Positions 1 through 6,515 of a stretch of DNA of 13,979 nt are shown here, piece by piece (positions within the stretch are counted from its first letter, which is position 1; each line of letters starts with the position of its first letter). Under the pieces are notes generated by a model. The model had not been told where the DNA came from. It worked only from the letters and a program-made list of their open reading frames with translations, and made no database searches. Origin of the DNA: Alterinioella sp963975135 (lineage in GTDB: Bacteria; Pseudomonadota; Alphaproteobacteria; Rhodobacterales; Rhodobacteraceae); the NCBI GenBank assembly GCA_963975135.1, contig CAXBGQ010000040.1, positions 1 through 13,979 of the forward strand, read 5' to 3'. A program made the position numbers and the translations under genes.

Positions 1-168
1 CTGCTTGGCGCGCAGCTGCAGGCCAAAGTCGGAAAGCTTGCCCTTGCGGCGCTGACCGTGCTGACCGGGGCCATATTCGCGGCGGTTGACCGGGGATTTC
101 GGACGCCCCCAGATGTTTTCACCCATCCGGCGGTCGATCTTGTACTTGGCAGACGTGCGTTTAGTCAC
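1..168 (-). CDS. rpsD: 30S ribosomal protein S4, N-terminal part (runs off the left edge)
   Basis: S4 is a primary 16S rRNA-binding protein that nucleates assembly of the small ribosomal subunit. The visible 56 codons read VTKRTSAKYKIDRRMGENIW and continue through NRREYGPGQHGQRRKGKLSDFGLQLRAKQ, which is the N-terminal S4 domain as found in alphaproteobacteria; the first valine codon would be read as Met. The start is GTG at 166-168. It is chosen because an AGGAG ribosome-binding site lies 7 bases upstream and the family sequence begins there. The S4 RNA-binding domain and the C-terminus lie outside the window. The gene follows a roughly 260-bp spacer with several hairpins (separate entries), so expression may be controlled in the leader; that is inference. 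Identification is near certain from the sequence pattern. Confidence 0.96.
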   Translation of the reverse strand, partial: MTKRTSAKYKIDRRMGENIWGRPKSPVNRREYGPGQHGQRRKGKLSDFGLQLRAKQ

Positions 169-192
169 GGCTGGACTCCTTTTTTTCGGGGC

Positions 193-238
193 ATTTCGGC
201 TTGCTCCGAAAACCGGTTCCCACTTTTCGGGCCGAAAT
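193..238 (-). repeat. Nested inverted repeat in the rpsD leader
   Basis: An outer perfect 8-bp pair (ATTTCGGC at 193-200 and GCCGAAAT at 231-238) encloses an inner perfect 7-bp pair (CCGAAAA at 206-212 and TTTTCGG at 224-230). The central element is CCGGTTCCCAC. In RNA from the - strand this would fold into a long two-part hairpin that ends about 25 bases before the rpsD start codon. From memory, the core around AAAACCGGTTCCCACTTTTC resembles a short palindromic repeat scattered through rhizobial and other alphaproteobacterial genomes. It may therefore be an interspersed element rather than a dedicated regulator. The palindrome is plain to see; its role is unknown. Confidence 0.7.
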
Positions 239-266
239 CGCTGTTCGGCGCAATCTGCGGGCAACC

Positions 267-343
267 GGCCCCGAACGGGCCTCGTGCCAATAAAAGGGCG
301 TTGTCCTCTAAGCTTGCGCTTCGACAGGCTTCCCCTTGCGGGG
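267..343 (-). promoter_or_regulatory. Candidate structured leader RNA upstream of rpsD
   Basis: Read as - strand RNA, this segment holds three small perfect hairpins in a row. CCCC-GCAA-GGGG (332-343) can be extended by a flanking GGC/GCC pair. AAGC-GCAA-GCTT (310-321) can be enclosed by TGTC/GACA. The third is GGCCC-GTTCG-GGGCC (267-281). The first two have GNRA-type tetraloops, as does the hairpin at 365-384. Such a string is typical of a folded untranslated RNA. S4 autoregulates its mRNA in several bacterial groups, so an S4-binding leader is one possible role, but I recognise no known Rfam-type motif. Function is inferred only. Confidence 0.35.
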
Positions 344-357
344 GCCACCAACACCAA

Positions 358-384
358 TAAAAACCCCGACAGTCGCCTGCCGGG
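358..384 (-). terminator. Probable intrinsic terminator after the Hint-domain gene
   Basis: On the - strand an 8-bp stem (CCCGGCAG pairing with CTGTCGGG, one G-U pair) with a GCGA tetraloop is followed by G and then TTTTT. It lies about 45 bases past the stop codon of the Hint-domain gene and in the same direction. It fits termination of that transcript, although a promoter-like pair overlaps the space between that stop codon and the stem. Confidence 0.6.
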
Positions 385-392
385 ATGGGCGC

Positions 393-420
393 GTTTTACA
401 CATGCGCGCCGGGGTGTCAA
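393..420 (-). promoter_or_regulatory. Possible rpsD promoter
   Basis: On the - strand a perfect -35 hexamer TTGACA (415-420) is followed after 16 bases by TAAAAC (393-398), which matches the -10 consensus at four of six positions. A start near 386 would give a leader of about 217 bases before rpsD. The difficulty is that a terminator-like hairpin begins only a few bases after that start. Either the hairpin is a 5' structure of the rpsD RNA, or this promoter is fortuitous and the real one lies closer to rpsD. Confidence 0.4.
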
Positions 421-429
421 TGCCTGCAA

Positions 430-1509
430 TCAGGGCCGCGCCAGCGTCGCTTTCATCCCGTGCATCAGGATCGCCGATTCCGCCTTGTCCAGCATCCGCC
501 GGGCAGGCGCGCCATAGGCAAAGGGATCGGCCCCAAGCTCGGGGCGCAGTTCAAACAGCGTTTCGCGCTGACGTCCGTCGAGATGGTCCAGCCCCATATA
601 ACCGGGGTGAAAGGTCTCGACCTCCAGCCCGTTGGCCCAGATCACCTGATGACGCTCCAGCATCAGATGCACATACCAGGTTTCGCGCAAGGTATGATCC
701 ACCGTCACGCGGGCATCGCCGATCAGATCGCGGGCGCAGACCAGAACCTCGGCCTGACCGAACAGATCGCGCGCGGCTGCCCCGGTGACAATCACCCGAT
801 GTTCGGGCGAAACCACCAGATCGTCATCGGGACGATAGAGGCCCAACGCACCGGCCCTGATACGGATGGGCCGTTGTGCCGGCATCGCAAAGAGCCGCGC
901 GCCCGACATCCGCCGCTGGCCGGTCCACTGAACCTCCTGCGGGCCGTCATCGCGGGTCAGAACCTTGTCGCCGGGGCCCAGATCCTCGATCGCGATTTCG
1001 CCGCCGGGGGTCCGCAGCCGCGTTCCGGGGGTGAAACAGATCACAGCCGCAGCTTCGGGCGCATAGGCCCTGGGCCGCGGCTGATTGGCCTTCACGATCG
1101 TCAGATCGCGGTTGGCCGGGGGGATTTCATCGGGGAAAATCAGGATCGGCAATCGCCCCGATTGCGCCGCCACCGGAACCACGGTGAAAAACCGTCGACC
1201 ATCGGACAGCACGAATGCATCGGCAAAGAGCGGGTCGGCACCTTCGGCGGCGGCTTCTTCCTGGGTAGGAGCGGGGTGGTGCATCAGTTTGCGCACCACC
1301 CGCGCCGCACGTGCACGAAGCTCGGCGTGATCCTGGCTGACTCCCAGAAGCAGCGCGGCACCGCTGCCTTCCAAAGGAAGCGTTCGACCATGCCAGCGCC
1401 AGGTCATCCCTTCGGCCAGTTCACTATTATTATCTGCCGGAACGCCCTCGATCAGGGTTTGCGACCACGCGATCATGGTCAGGCCCCGAATGCCCGTGCC
1501 CATCTTCAT
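430..1509 (-). CDS. Hint-domain (Hint_2 type) protein
   Basis: The 359-residue product has a Hedgehog/intein-type Hint module in its C-terminal half. The block starts at C158 (CFTPGTRLRTPGGEIAIEDL), continues with DKVLTRDDGPQEVQW, then SPEHRV with H237, and ends with WYVHLMLERHQVIWANG and VETFHPG (H281, H287). This pattern matches the Hint_2 family common in Rhodobacterales. Inteins need a terminal His-Asn, which is absent, so self-splicing is unlikely; autocleavage at C158 is possible but not shown. Residues 1-150 hold no domain I recognise and no clear signal peptide. The start could also be Met3 (1503), since the ribosome-binding site is weak for both. A -10-like TATAAG lies at 1527-1532. 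Related proteins often carry secreted or calcium-binding N-termini, which this one lacks. The cellular role is unknown. Confidence 0.85.
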   Translation of the reverse strand: MKMGTGIRGLTMIAWSQTLIEGVPADNNSELAEGMTWRWHGRTLPLEGSGAALLLGVSQDHAELRARAARVVRKLMHHPAPTQEEAAAEGADPLFADAFVLSDGRRFFTVVPVAAQSGRLPILIFPDEIPPANRDLTIVKANQPRPRAYAPEAAAVICFTPGTRLRTPGGEIAIEDLGPGDKVLTRDDGPQEVQWTGQRRMSGARLFAMPAQRPIRIRAGALGLYRPDDDLVVSPEHRVIVTGAAARDLFGQAEVLVCARDLIGDARVTVDHTLRETWYVHLMLERHQVIWANGLEVETFHPGYMGLDHLDGRQRETLFELRPELGADPFAYGAPARRMLDKAESAILMHGMKATLARP

Positions 1510-1546
1510 TTGCCTGTTTTCAAGTGCTTATACTGCTCTTTGAGCT

Positions 1547-1609
1547 GAATCTAGCACGCGCGAATCACCTTGGGAAGCGATGATTCGCCGATCAGGGATT
1601 TTTTGATTC
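1547..1609. promoter_or_regulatory. Cluster of four GANTC sites with an inverted repeat upstream of the Hint gene
   Basis: GANTC pentamers occur at 1547-1551, 1562-1566, 1582-1586 and 1605-1609. The middle two lie in a perfect inverted repeat, CGAATCA (1561-1567) and TGATTCG (1581-1587), with 13 bases between the arms. GANTC is the target of the CcrM cell-cycle methyltransferase of alphaproteobacteria, and clusters near promoters can make transcription methylation-sensitive. The block fills the spacer between the lpxR-like stop and the Hint start. The repeat is not followed by a T-run on the - strand, so it is not an obvious terminator. Confidence 0.45.
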
Positions 1610-1629
1610 GGTTGCGACCGCGCGGCGGC

Positions 1630-2550
1630 TCAGAACTCGATCCCGAACGAGACCGAGCCGACGGTTTGCCCTTCCGGTTGCCCGACGAATTCCTCGGACA
1701 AATATGTCAGACCGTAGAACACATTCGAACTGCCAAAGGCGTAGTTGACGCCCGCGCGCGCCCTGTAGCGAACATCCTCGACCTCATAACCCCGATCGGA
1801 TGGCAGATAGCGTGAGCTGTCGACATAGGCGACATCACCGCCCACGAGGAAGGAAAAGCCGCTATCGATACCACCATCGACAGCCGAGATCCGTTGACCG
1901 GTCGTGCTGTCGCGCAGGCGCAGCCCGCCCGCCCCGTAATCACCAATGGTCAGGTCAAATCCGGCGCGCGCCATGGTCTCGACCCCGGCCTGAAGCTCCA
2001 CGAAGGGGCGCACCCGCGCCTCCCCCATGTCAAACTCGCGCCCGATCTCAAGGGTGGCATGCAGGTAGACGCCGTTTTCGACCTGGAAATTCTCCACGTT
2101 CGAGCTCGGCAGGCTGAACATATCATGGATGGCCTCCTGAAGCCCGCGCACACCCGATTGCTCGCCCATGACCATGATGTCGGCCCCGGCCGAAACCTCG
2201 TATCCGTTCCAGTCAAAATAGGTATGGGCCCCCACCGACAGGACGCCTGCATAAAGCCGGTCACCGACCGCAGGTGCGTTCAGGTTCGCCGGCGCGATGG
2301 TTTCGCCCCGGAACCGGTATTCCATGACCTGCCCCATCCTGAGCGGCAGTTGCCCGGTCCATTCCTGACCGCGCACGGTGCTGACGCTATAGGCCCCCGA
2401 CCGCCAACGGTCGCTCCTGTCGCCAATCACGTCATTGGTGAAAAGCCGCGCCCGGCCCAAAACTTCGCGCCGTTCGGCAACGGCCGTTTGCGGCATCGCC
2501 GCCGCCAATATCAGGAATAGCCCCGCCCGGCCCAAAACCCGCATCATCAT
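1630..2550 (-). CDS. LpxR-family outer-membrane lipid A-modifying protein
   Basis: LpxR proteins are outer-membrane beta-barrel enzymes; the Salmonella member removes the 3'-acyloxyacyl group of lipid A. Numbered from the GTG at 2551-2553, the protein has a signal peptide (hydrophobic LGRAGLFLILAAAMPQTAVA, cleavage near A26), then the family motif TNDVIGDRSDRW with N40-D41. Later comes GEQSG...QEAIHDMF with H143, which I equate with the catalytic histidine of the family. The C-terminus is SVSFGIEF, ending in Phe as barrel proteins usually do. Four start codons lie in a row (GTG ATG ATG ATG). GAGG sits 5 bases before the ATG at 2548-2550, so I start there (306 aa); 2547 is equally possible. 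The gene follows nrdJ by about 80 bp on the same strand. Family membership is well supported, but activity on this organism's lipid A is inferred. Confidence 0.82.
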   Translation of the reverse strand: MMMRVLGRAGLFLILAAAMPQTAVAERREVLGRARLFTNDVIGDRSDRWRSGAYSVSTVRGQEWTGQLPLRMGQVMEYRFRGETIAPANLNAPAVGDRLYAGVLSVGAHTYFDWNGYEVSAGADIMVMGEQSGVRGLQEAIHDMFSLPSSNVENFQVENGVYLHATLEIGREFDMGEARVRPFVELQAGVETMARAGFDLTIGDYGAGGLRLRDSTTGQRISAVDGGIDSGFSFLVGGDVAYVDSSRYLPSDRGYEVEDVRYRARAGVNYAFGSSNVFYGLTYLSEEFVGQPEGQTVGSVSFGIEF

Positions 2551-2631
2551 CACTGCCTCATGTTACCCGTCGCGATTTGCCGCAACTTATTGCTCAATTG
2601 AGGCGAAATTATCACGTGTGTTGCGGTGGCG

Positions 2632-4899
2632 CTAGCCGCATTTCGAATAGGCGCAACTGGCGCAGGTCATGCAGCCTTCGATCATCCGCATGTCATGTTC
2701 ACCGCAATTGGGGCAGGCCGGGCTGGCGGGTCGCGCGCCCATTTCCATCACCTGCGCCTGTGGATCGTTTTTCAGACCCATGCCCTCGCCGCCGATAAAC
2801 CCGATGGCAATAAGATGCCGCTCGATCACGCCGCCAATGGCCGCCAGGATCGAGGGCACATATTTGCCGCCCATCCAGGCCCCGCCACGGGGATCGAACA
2901 CGGCTTTCAGTTCTTCTACAACAAAACTCACGTCACCACCGCGCCGGAACACGGCCGAGATCATCCGGGTCAGGGCCACGGTCCAGGCGTAATGCTCCAT
3001 GTTCTTCGAGTTGATGAAGATCTCGAACGGCCGACGATGCCCCGCAATGACGATATCGTTGATGGTGATATAGATGGCGTGATTGCTGTCGGGCCATTTC
3101 AGCTTGTAGGTGTGACCCTCCAACTCCTGTGGCCGGTCCAGCGGTTCGGCGATGTAAACCACATCGCCCTCGGCATCGGCCAGCGCGGGCTTGGTATTCT
3201 CGGCATCGGACACGCTCAAGACCGATCCCGTCACCTCGTTGGGCCGATAGGTCGTGCAGCCCTTACAGCCCATGTCCCAGGCCTGCATGTAGACATCCTT
3301 GAACGCCTCGAAACTGATGTCTTCGGGGCAGTTGATGGTCTTGGAGATCGAGCTGTCGACCCATTTCTGCGCCGCCGCCTGCATCTTGACATGCTCCAGC
3401 GGTGCCAGGGTCTGGGCGTTCACGAAATAATCGGGCAACTCCGCATCGCCGAACTTCTCGCGCCACATCTGCACCGCGTAATCGACCACCTCTTCCTCTG
3501 TACGGCTGCCGTCGCGTTGCAGCACCTTGCGGGTATAGGCATAGGCAAAGACCGGCTCGATGCCCGAGGACACATTGCCGGCATAAAGGCTGATGGTGCC
3601 GGTGGGCGCGACCGAGGTCAGCAGCGCATTGCGGATACCGTGTTCGCGGATATCGGCGCGCAGATCCTCGTCCATGTTGACCATGTTCCCCGAGGCCAGA
3701 TAGGCCTCGGCCTCGAAAAGCGGAAAGGCCCCGCGTTCCTTTGCCAGATCGACGCTGGCGCGATAGGCGGCATGCGCAATCGCCTTCATCCATCCTTCCG
3801 TCTGGTCCGCCGCCGCGTCCGAGCCATAGCGCAGCCCCAGCATCAACAGCGCGTCGGCCAGCCCCGTCACGCCCAACCCGATACGCCGCTTGGCCTGCGC
3901 CTCGGCGCGCTGTTCCGGCAAGGGAAAGCGGCTGGCATCCACCACGTTATCCATCATCCGCACCGCGACCCGCACCAGATCTTCCAGCGCCACCGCATCC
4001 AGTGCTGCGGCGTCCCCAAACGGGTCGCTGACCAGCGTGGCCAGATTGACCGAGCCCAACAGGCAGGCCCCATAGGGCGGCAGCGGCTGCTCACCGCAAG
4101 GGTTGGTGGCGGCGATGGTTTCGGCATAGCCGAGGTTATTGGCGGCATTGATCCGGTCGATGAAAATCACGCCCGGTTCGGCATGATCATAGGTCGATTG
4201 CATGATCCGGTTCCACAGACCGCGCGCGGCCACGGTGTGATAGACGGTGCCGTCAAACACCAGATCCCAGGGGCCATCGGATTTCACGGCCTCCATGAAC
4301 GGATCGGTGACCAGCACGCTCATGTTGAACATGCGCAGCCGGGCGGGGTCGGATTTGGCGGTGATGAAATCCTCGATATCGGGATGATCGCAGCGCATCG
4401 TCGCCATCATTGCGCCCCGGCGGCTGCCGGCGCTCATGATGGTGCGGCACATCGCATCCCAGACATCCATGAAGCTCAATGGCCCCGACGCATCCGCCGC
4501 CACCCCCAACACATCCGCGCCCTTGGGCCGGATGGTCGAGAAATCATAGCCGATACCGCCGCCCTGCTGCATGGTCAGCGCGGCCTCCTTCAGGTTCTGG
4601 AATATGCCCTCCAGGCTGTCGGGGATCGTGCCCATGACGAAACAGTTGAAAAGCGTGACATTGCGGCCTGTGCCCGCACCCGCCGCGATGCGGCCCGCGG
4701 GCAGGTATTTGAACCCCTCCAGCGCGCCGTAAAACCGATCCTCCCAGACGGCCGGCTCATCCTCCACCGCCGCCAGTGCCCGGGCCACGCGCCGCCAGCT
4801 ATCCTCGACCGTCTGGTCGATGGGCGTGCCATCGGCCGCCTTCATCCGGTATTTCATGTCCCAGATGGATTCGGCAATCGGGGCGGAGAAGCGACTCAT
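2632..4899 (-). CDS. nrdJ: Adenosylcobalamin-dependent (class II) ribonucleoside-diphosphate reductase
   Basis: This enzyme makes deoxyribonucleotides from ribonucleotides using a B12-derived radical, so it works without oxygen. The 755-residue protein has LFNCF with C86 (first redox cysteine) and NPCGEQPLPPYGACLLGSVNL. In that stretch C268 is the radical cysteine, E270 a catalytic glutamate and C279, 11 residues on, the second redox cysteine. PTGTIS (432-437) belongs to the catalytic barrel. A TSCPD domain spans about 590-695. The tail is cysteine-rich (C729, C732, C743, C746, C749, C754), suited to passing electrons to the active site or binding metal. The start at MSRFSAPIAESIW is set by homology; the ribosome-binding site is weak and the open frame continues upstream without family resemblance. 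No ATP-cone domain precedes the core. No cobalamin riboswitch or NrdR box was seen upstream. Confidence 0.95.
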   Translation of the reverse strand: MSRFSAPIAESIWDMKYRMKAADGTPIDQTVEDSWRRVARALAAVEDEPAVWEDRFYGALEGFKYLPAGRIAAGAGTGRNVTLFNCFVMGTIPDSLEGIFQNLKEAALTMQQGGGIGYDFSTIRPKGADVLGVAADASGPLSFMDVWDAMCRTIMSAGSRRGAMMATMRCDHPDIEDFITAKSDPARLRMFNMSVLVTDPFMEAVKSDGPWDLVFDGTVYHTVAARGLWNRIMQSTYDHAEPGVIFIDRINAANNLGYAETIAATNPCGEQPLPPYGACLLGSVNLATLVSDPFGDAAALDAVALEDLVRVAVRMMDNVVDASRFPLPEQRAEAQAKRRIGLGVTGLADALLMLGLRYGSDAAADQTEGWMKAIAHAAYRASVDLAKERGAFPLFEAEAYLASGNMVNMDEDLRADIREHGIRNALLTSVAPTGTISLYAGNVSSGIEPVFAYAYTRKVLQRDGSRTEEEVVDYAVQMWREKFGDAELPDYFVNAQTLAPLEHVKMQAAAQKWVDSSISKTINCPEDISFEAFKDVYMQAWDMGCKGCTTYRPNEVTGSVLSVSDAENTKPALADAEGDVVYIAEPLDRPQELEGHTYKLKWPDSNHAIYITINDIVIAGHRRPFEIFINSKNMEHYAWTVALTRMISAVFRRGGDVSFVVEELKAVFDPRGGAWMGGKYVPSILAAIGGVIERHLIAIGFIGGEGMGLKNDPQAQVMEMGARPASPACPNCGEHDMRMIEGCMTCASCAYSKCG

Positions 4900-4963
4900 C
4901 GGTCTGGTCCATATAAGTAGTGGAGGATGGTCAAGATACCCACAAGACCTGCGCGGGTCAACG

Positions 4964-4992
4964 TTGCCGGGTCCGGTTCCGCGGGCTATGTT
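4964..4992 (+). promoter_or_regulatory. Probable promoter of the DUF1489 gene
   Basis: TTGCCG (4964-4969) and TATGTT (4987-4992) are separated by exactly 17 bases, each matching the sigma-70 consensus at four of six positions. Transcription would start near 4999, giving a leader of about 16 bases that contains the AAGGGA ribosome-binding site just before the ATG at 5015. The geometry is good, but no experiment supports it. Confidence 0.45.
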
Positions 4993-5014
4993 GCATTTCG
5001 TAAGGGAATCGCCC

Positions 5015-5449
5015 ATGACCGCCACATTCACCCATCTGATCAAGCTTTCCGTTGGCTCGGAATCGGTCGAAGGCCTGGCGGAATGGCAGAAAACGGCGCG
5101 GCTCAGATGGCCCGACAAGCAGCCCCGCCACGTGACCCGCATGTGGCCCCGGCGTGCGGACGAGGTGCTGAACGGCGGTTCAATCTATTGGGTGATCAAG
5201 GGCGTCATCCTCTGCCGGCAACGCATTCTGGACCTCGATGAGGTGATCGGCGAGGACGGTATCCGCCGCTGCGGCATCGTATTGGACAAGCCCCTGATCC
5301 GGGTCGAGGCGACGCCCAAGCGCGCCTTTCAGGGCTGGCGGTATCTGCCGCCGTCAGATGCGCCAAGCGACCTGGGTGCCGCCCGCGCGCAGGAGGATGC
5401 ATTGCCTCCCGACCTGCAATCGGCGCTGGCCGAAATCGGGGTAAGATAA
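5015..5449 (+). CDS. DUF1489 family protein
   Basis: This 144-residue protein belongs to DUF1489, a family restricted largely to alphaproteobacteria and of unknown function. Recognisable family stretches are HLIKLSVGSESVEGLAEW (7-24), HVTRMWPRR (39-47) and NGGSIYWVIKGVILCRQRIL (53-72), followed by a basic stretch VEATPKRAFQGWRYL. There is no signal peptide or membrane segment, so it is probably cytosolic. The ATG at 5015 is chosen because AAGGGA lies 7 bases upstream; a longer in-frame start at 4988 has no such site. It diverges from nrdJ across 115 bp and ends on the A-run of a bidirectional terminator. C67 and the conserved basic and aromatic residues might bind a ligand or nucleic acid, but that is speculation. 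Confidence 0.88.
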   Translation: MTATFTHLIKLSVGSESVEGLAEWQKTARLRWPDKQPRHVTRMWPRRADEVLNGGSIYWVIKGVILCRQRILDLDEVIGEDGIRRCGIVLDKPLIRVEATPKRAFQGWRYLPPSDAPSDLGAARAQEDALPPDLQSALAEIGVR

Positions 5450-5486
5450 AAGGCCCGGGCGCATCGCTGAACCCGGGCCTCTTTTT
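5447..5486. terminator. Bidirectional intrinsic terminator between convergent genes
   Basis: A perfect 9-bp stem, AGGCCCGGG (5451-5459) and CCCGGGCCT (5472-5480), encloses a 12-base loop. On the + strand CTTTTT follows; on the - strand the stem is followed by TTTTA. It serves the DUF1489 gene, whose TAA overlaps its left flank, and also the barrel-protein gene arriving from the right. Confidence 0.9.
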
Positions 5487-5503
5487 CGTGTAACCCTCTA
5501 CGC

Positions 5504-6466
5504 TCAGAACGTTCCGACAAGCTGTCCGATGGCCGAGCGATAATCGCCGCGCGCGGCAGAGGTGCGCGAATTCAGCGGTGCAGGTGCCATGCCGCCACCA
5601 ATCGGGATGGTCACGCCAAGCCCGATACGGTCAATATCGAACGATCCGCCCGGACTCAGATCAATCGTTGACCGCGACAGCTCCAGGTTCAGGCTGACCG
5701 GCACGGCCGATCCGCCCTGGCCGAGGTCATAAGCCAGCCCAAGGGTGTAGTCGGTCACGTCAACGCTAAAGGCTATCGGCGTACCGATATCGGTGCGGCC
5801 AACCGAGCCATAGACCGACAACCCGTTGCCAAAGCCATATTCGGTTCCCAGCGAGATATTGGTCAGGTCAACAACAGCCCCACCACCAAAGTCGATATCG
5901 GTGCGCGTGACGCTGCCGAACACTTCCCAATTGGGCGCAACATCATAGGAGGCGGCGATGCCGTAATCCATGATGTCAACACCTGAAAAACCGGGGCTGG
6001 TATCGGACGTGCCGACAAAGCCTTCGACCCAAAGCGGGCCGTTTTCATAGCCGCCGAATATACCGTAGCTCCGCGTATCCACCCCGAAGGTGATCGGAAT
6101 ACCGATTGGGAGGGACACGTCGAGGTCACCTATGCGATAATAGACGCCGACATAGCCACCGCTGGCAAAGCGATACGACGGCTCGATCGCCAGACTCATC
6201 AGATCAACCTGAAGGCTAGGTCCGCCAATGTCGAAATCGCTCTGCGTGATGCCAAAATCAAGACCCAGGTTGAAGTTGGGCCCGAACTGCGTGTCGGATT
6301 CGAAATCCAGCGACATCGTGGTGACGTCGACGCTGCCACCGCCCGCGTCGATGGTGCTGGAGGCAAAGCCAAGGGTGACGGCAGAGGTCATCGTCATTGT
6401 CTGGGCGAAAGCCGCGGCAGGAAAGGTTGCCAGGACGGCAGTTGTAATAAGGGTGCTGGTGCGCAT
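5504..6466 (-). CDS. Secreted outer-membrane beta-barrel protein made of tandem ~38-residue repeats
   Basis: I do not recognise a named family. The 320-residue product begins with a signal peptide (MRTSTLITTAVLATFPAAAF, cleavage after A21 before Q22). Residues 36-290 are built from about six and a half repeats of 35-40 residues. Each has a turn rich in D, G and S, a VDVT- or VDLT-like strand, then a strand such as SLGTEYGFG and a second such as SVYGSVGRTDI. This is the alternating pattern of outer-membrane beta-hairpins and suggests a barrel of about 12-14 strands. After the last strand (IGLGVTIPIG) comes a 30-residue tail that still ends in Phe. The start is the second ATG: AAGGAG is 7 bases before it, but almost touches the first ATG at 6472. 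A palindromic CtrA-type site lies 50 bp upstream. A porin or surface role is inferred. Confidence 0.8.
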   Translation of the reverse strand: MRTSTLITTAVLATFPAAAFAQTMTMTSAVTLGFASSTIDAGGGSVDVTTMSLDFESDTQFGPNFNLGLDFGITQSDFDIGGPSLQVDLMSLAIEPSYRFASGGYVGVYYRIGDLDVSLPIGIPITFGVDTRSYGIFGGYENGPLWVEGFVGTSDTSPGFSGVDIMDYGIAASYDVAPNWEVFGSVTRTDIDFGGGAVVDLTNISLGTEYGFGNGLSVYGSVGRTDIGTPIAFSVDVTDYTLGLAYDLGQGGSAVPVSLNLELSRSTIDLSPGGSFDIDRIGLGVTIPIGGGMAPAPLNSRTSAARGDYRSAIGQLVGTF

Positions 6467-6515
6467 ACTCATGCTCCTTTGTGAAAATATGGGAAATGAA
6501 AAAAAAGATCGTTCT

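Noticed and set aside
193..384. A known stable RNA such as SRP RNA, RNase P RNA, tmRNA or a tRNA in the rpsD leader
   Set aside because: None of the conserved motifs of these RNAs, and no cloverleaf, could be found.
385..1548. 387-codon + strand open frame opposite the Hint gene
   Set aside because: It is a shadow frame produced by high G+C; the - strand frame carries clear Hint motifs.
2626..4920. 764-codon open frame on the + strand opposite nrdJ
   Set aside because: It is the antisense shadow of nrdJ, rich in His, Arg, Gly and Ala with no recognisable domain, while the - strand matches a well-known enzyme.
4900..5142. Upstream extension of NrdJ by 81 residues that might be an ATP cone
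   Set aside because: The sequence has no ATP-cone pattern and is antisense to the DUF1489 coding region and its promoter.
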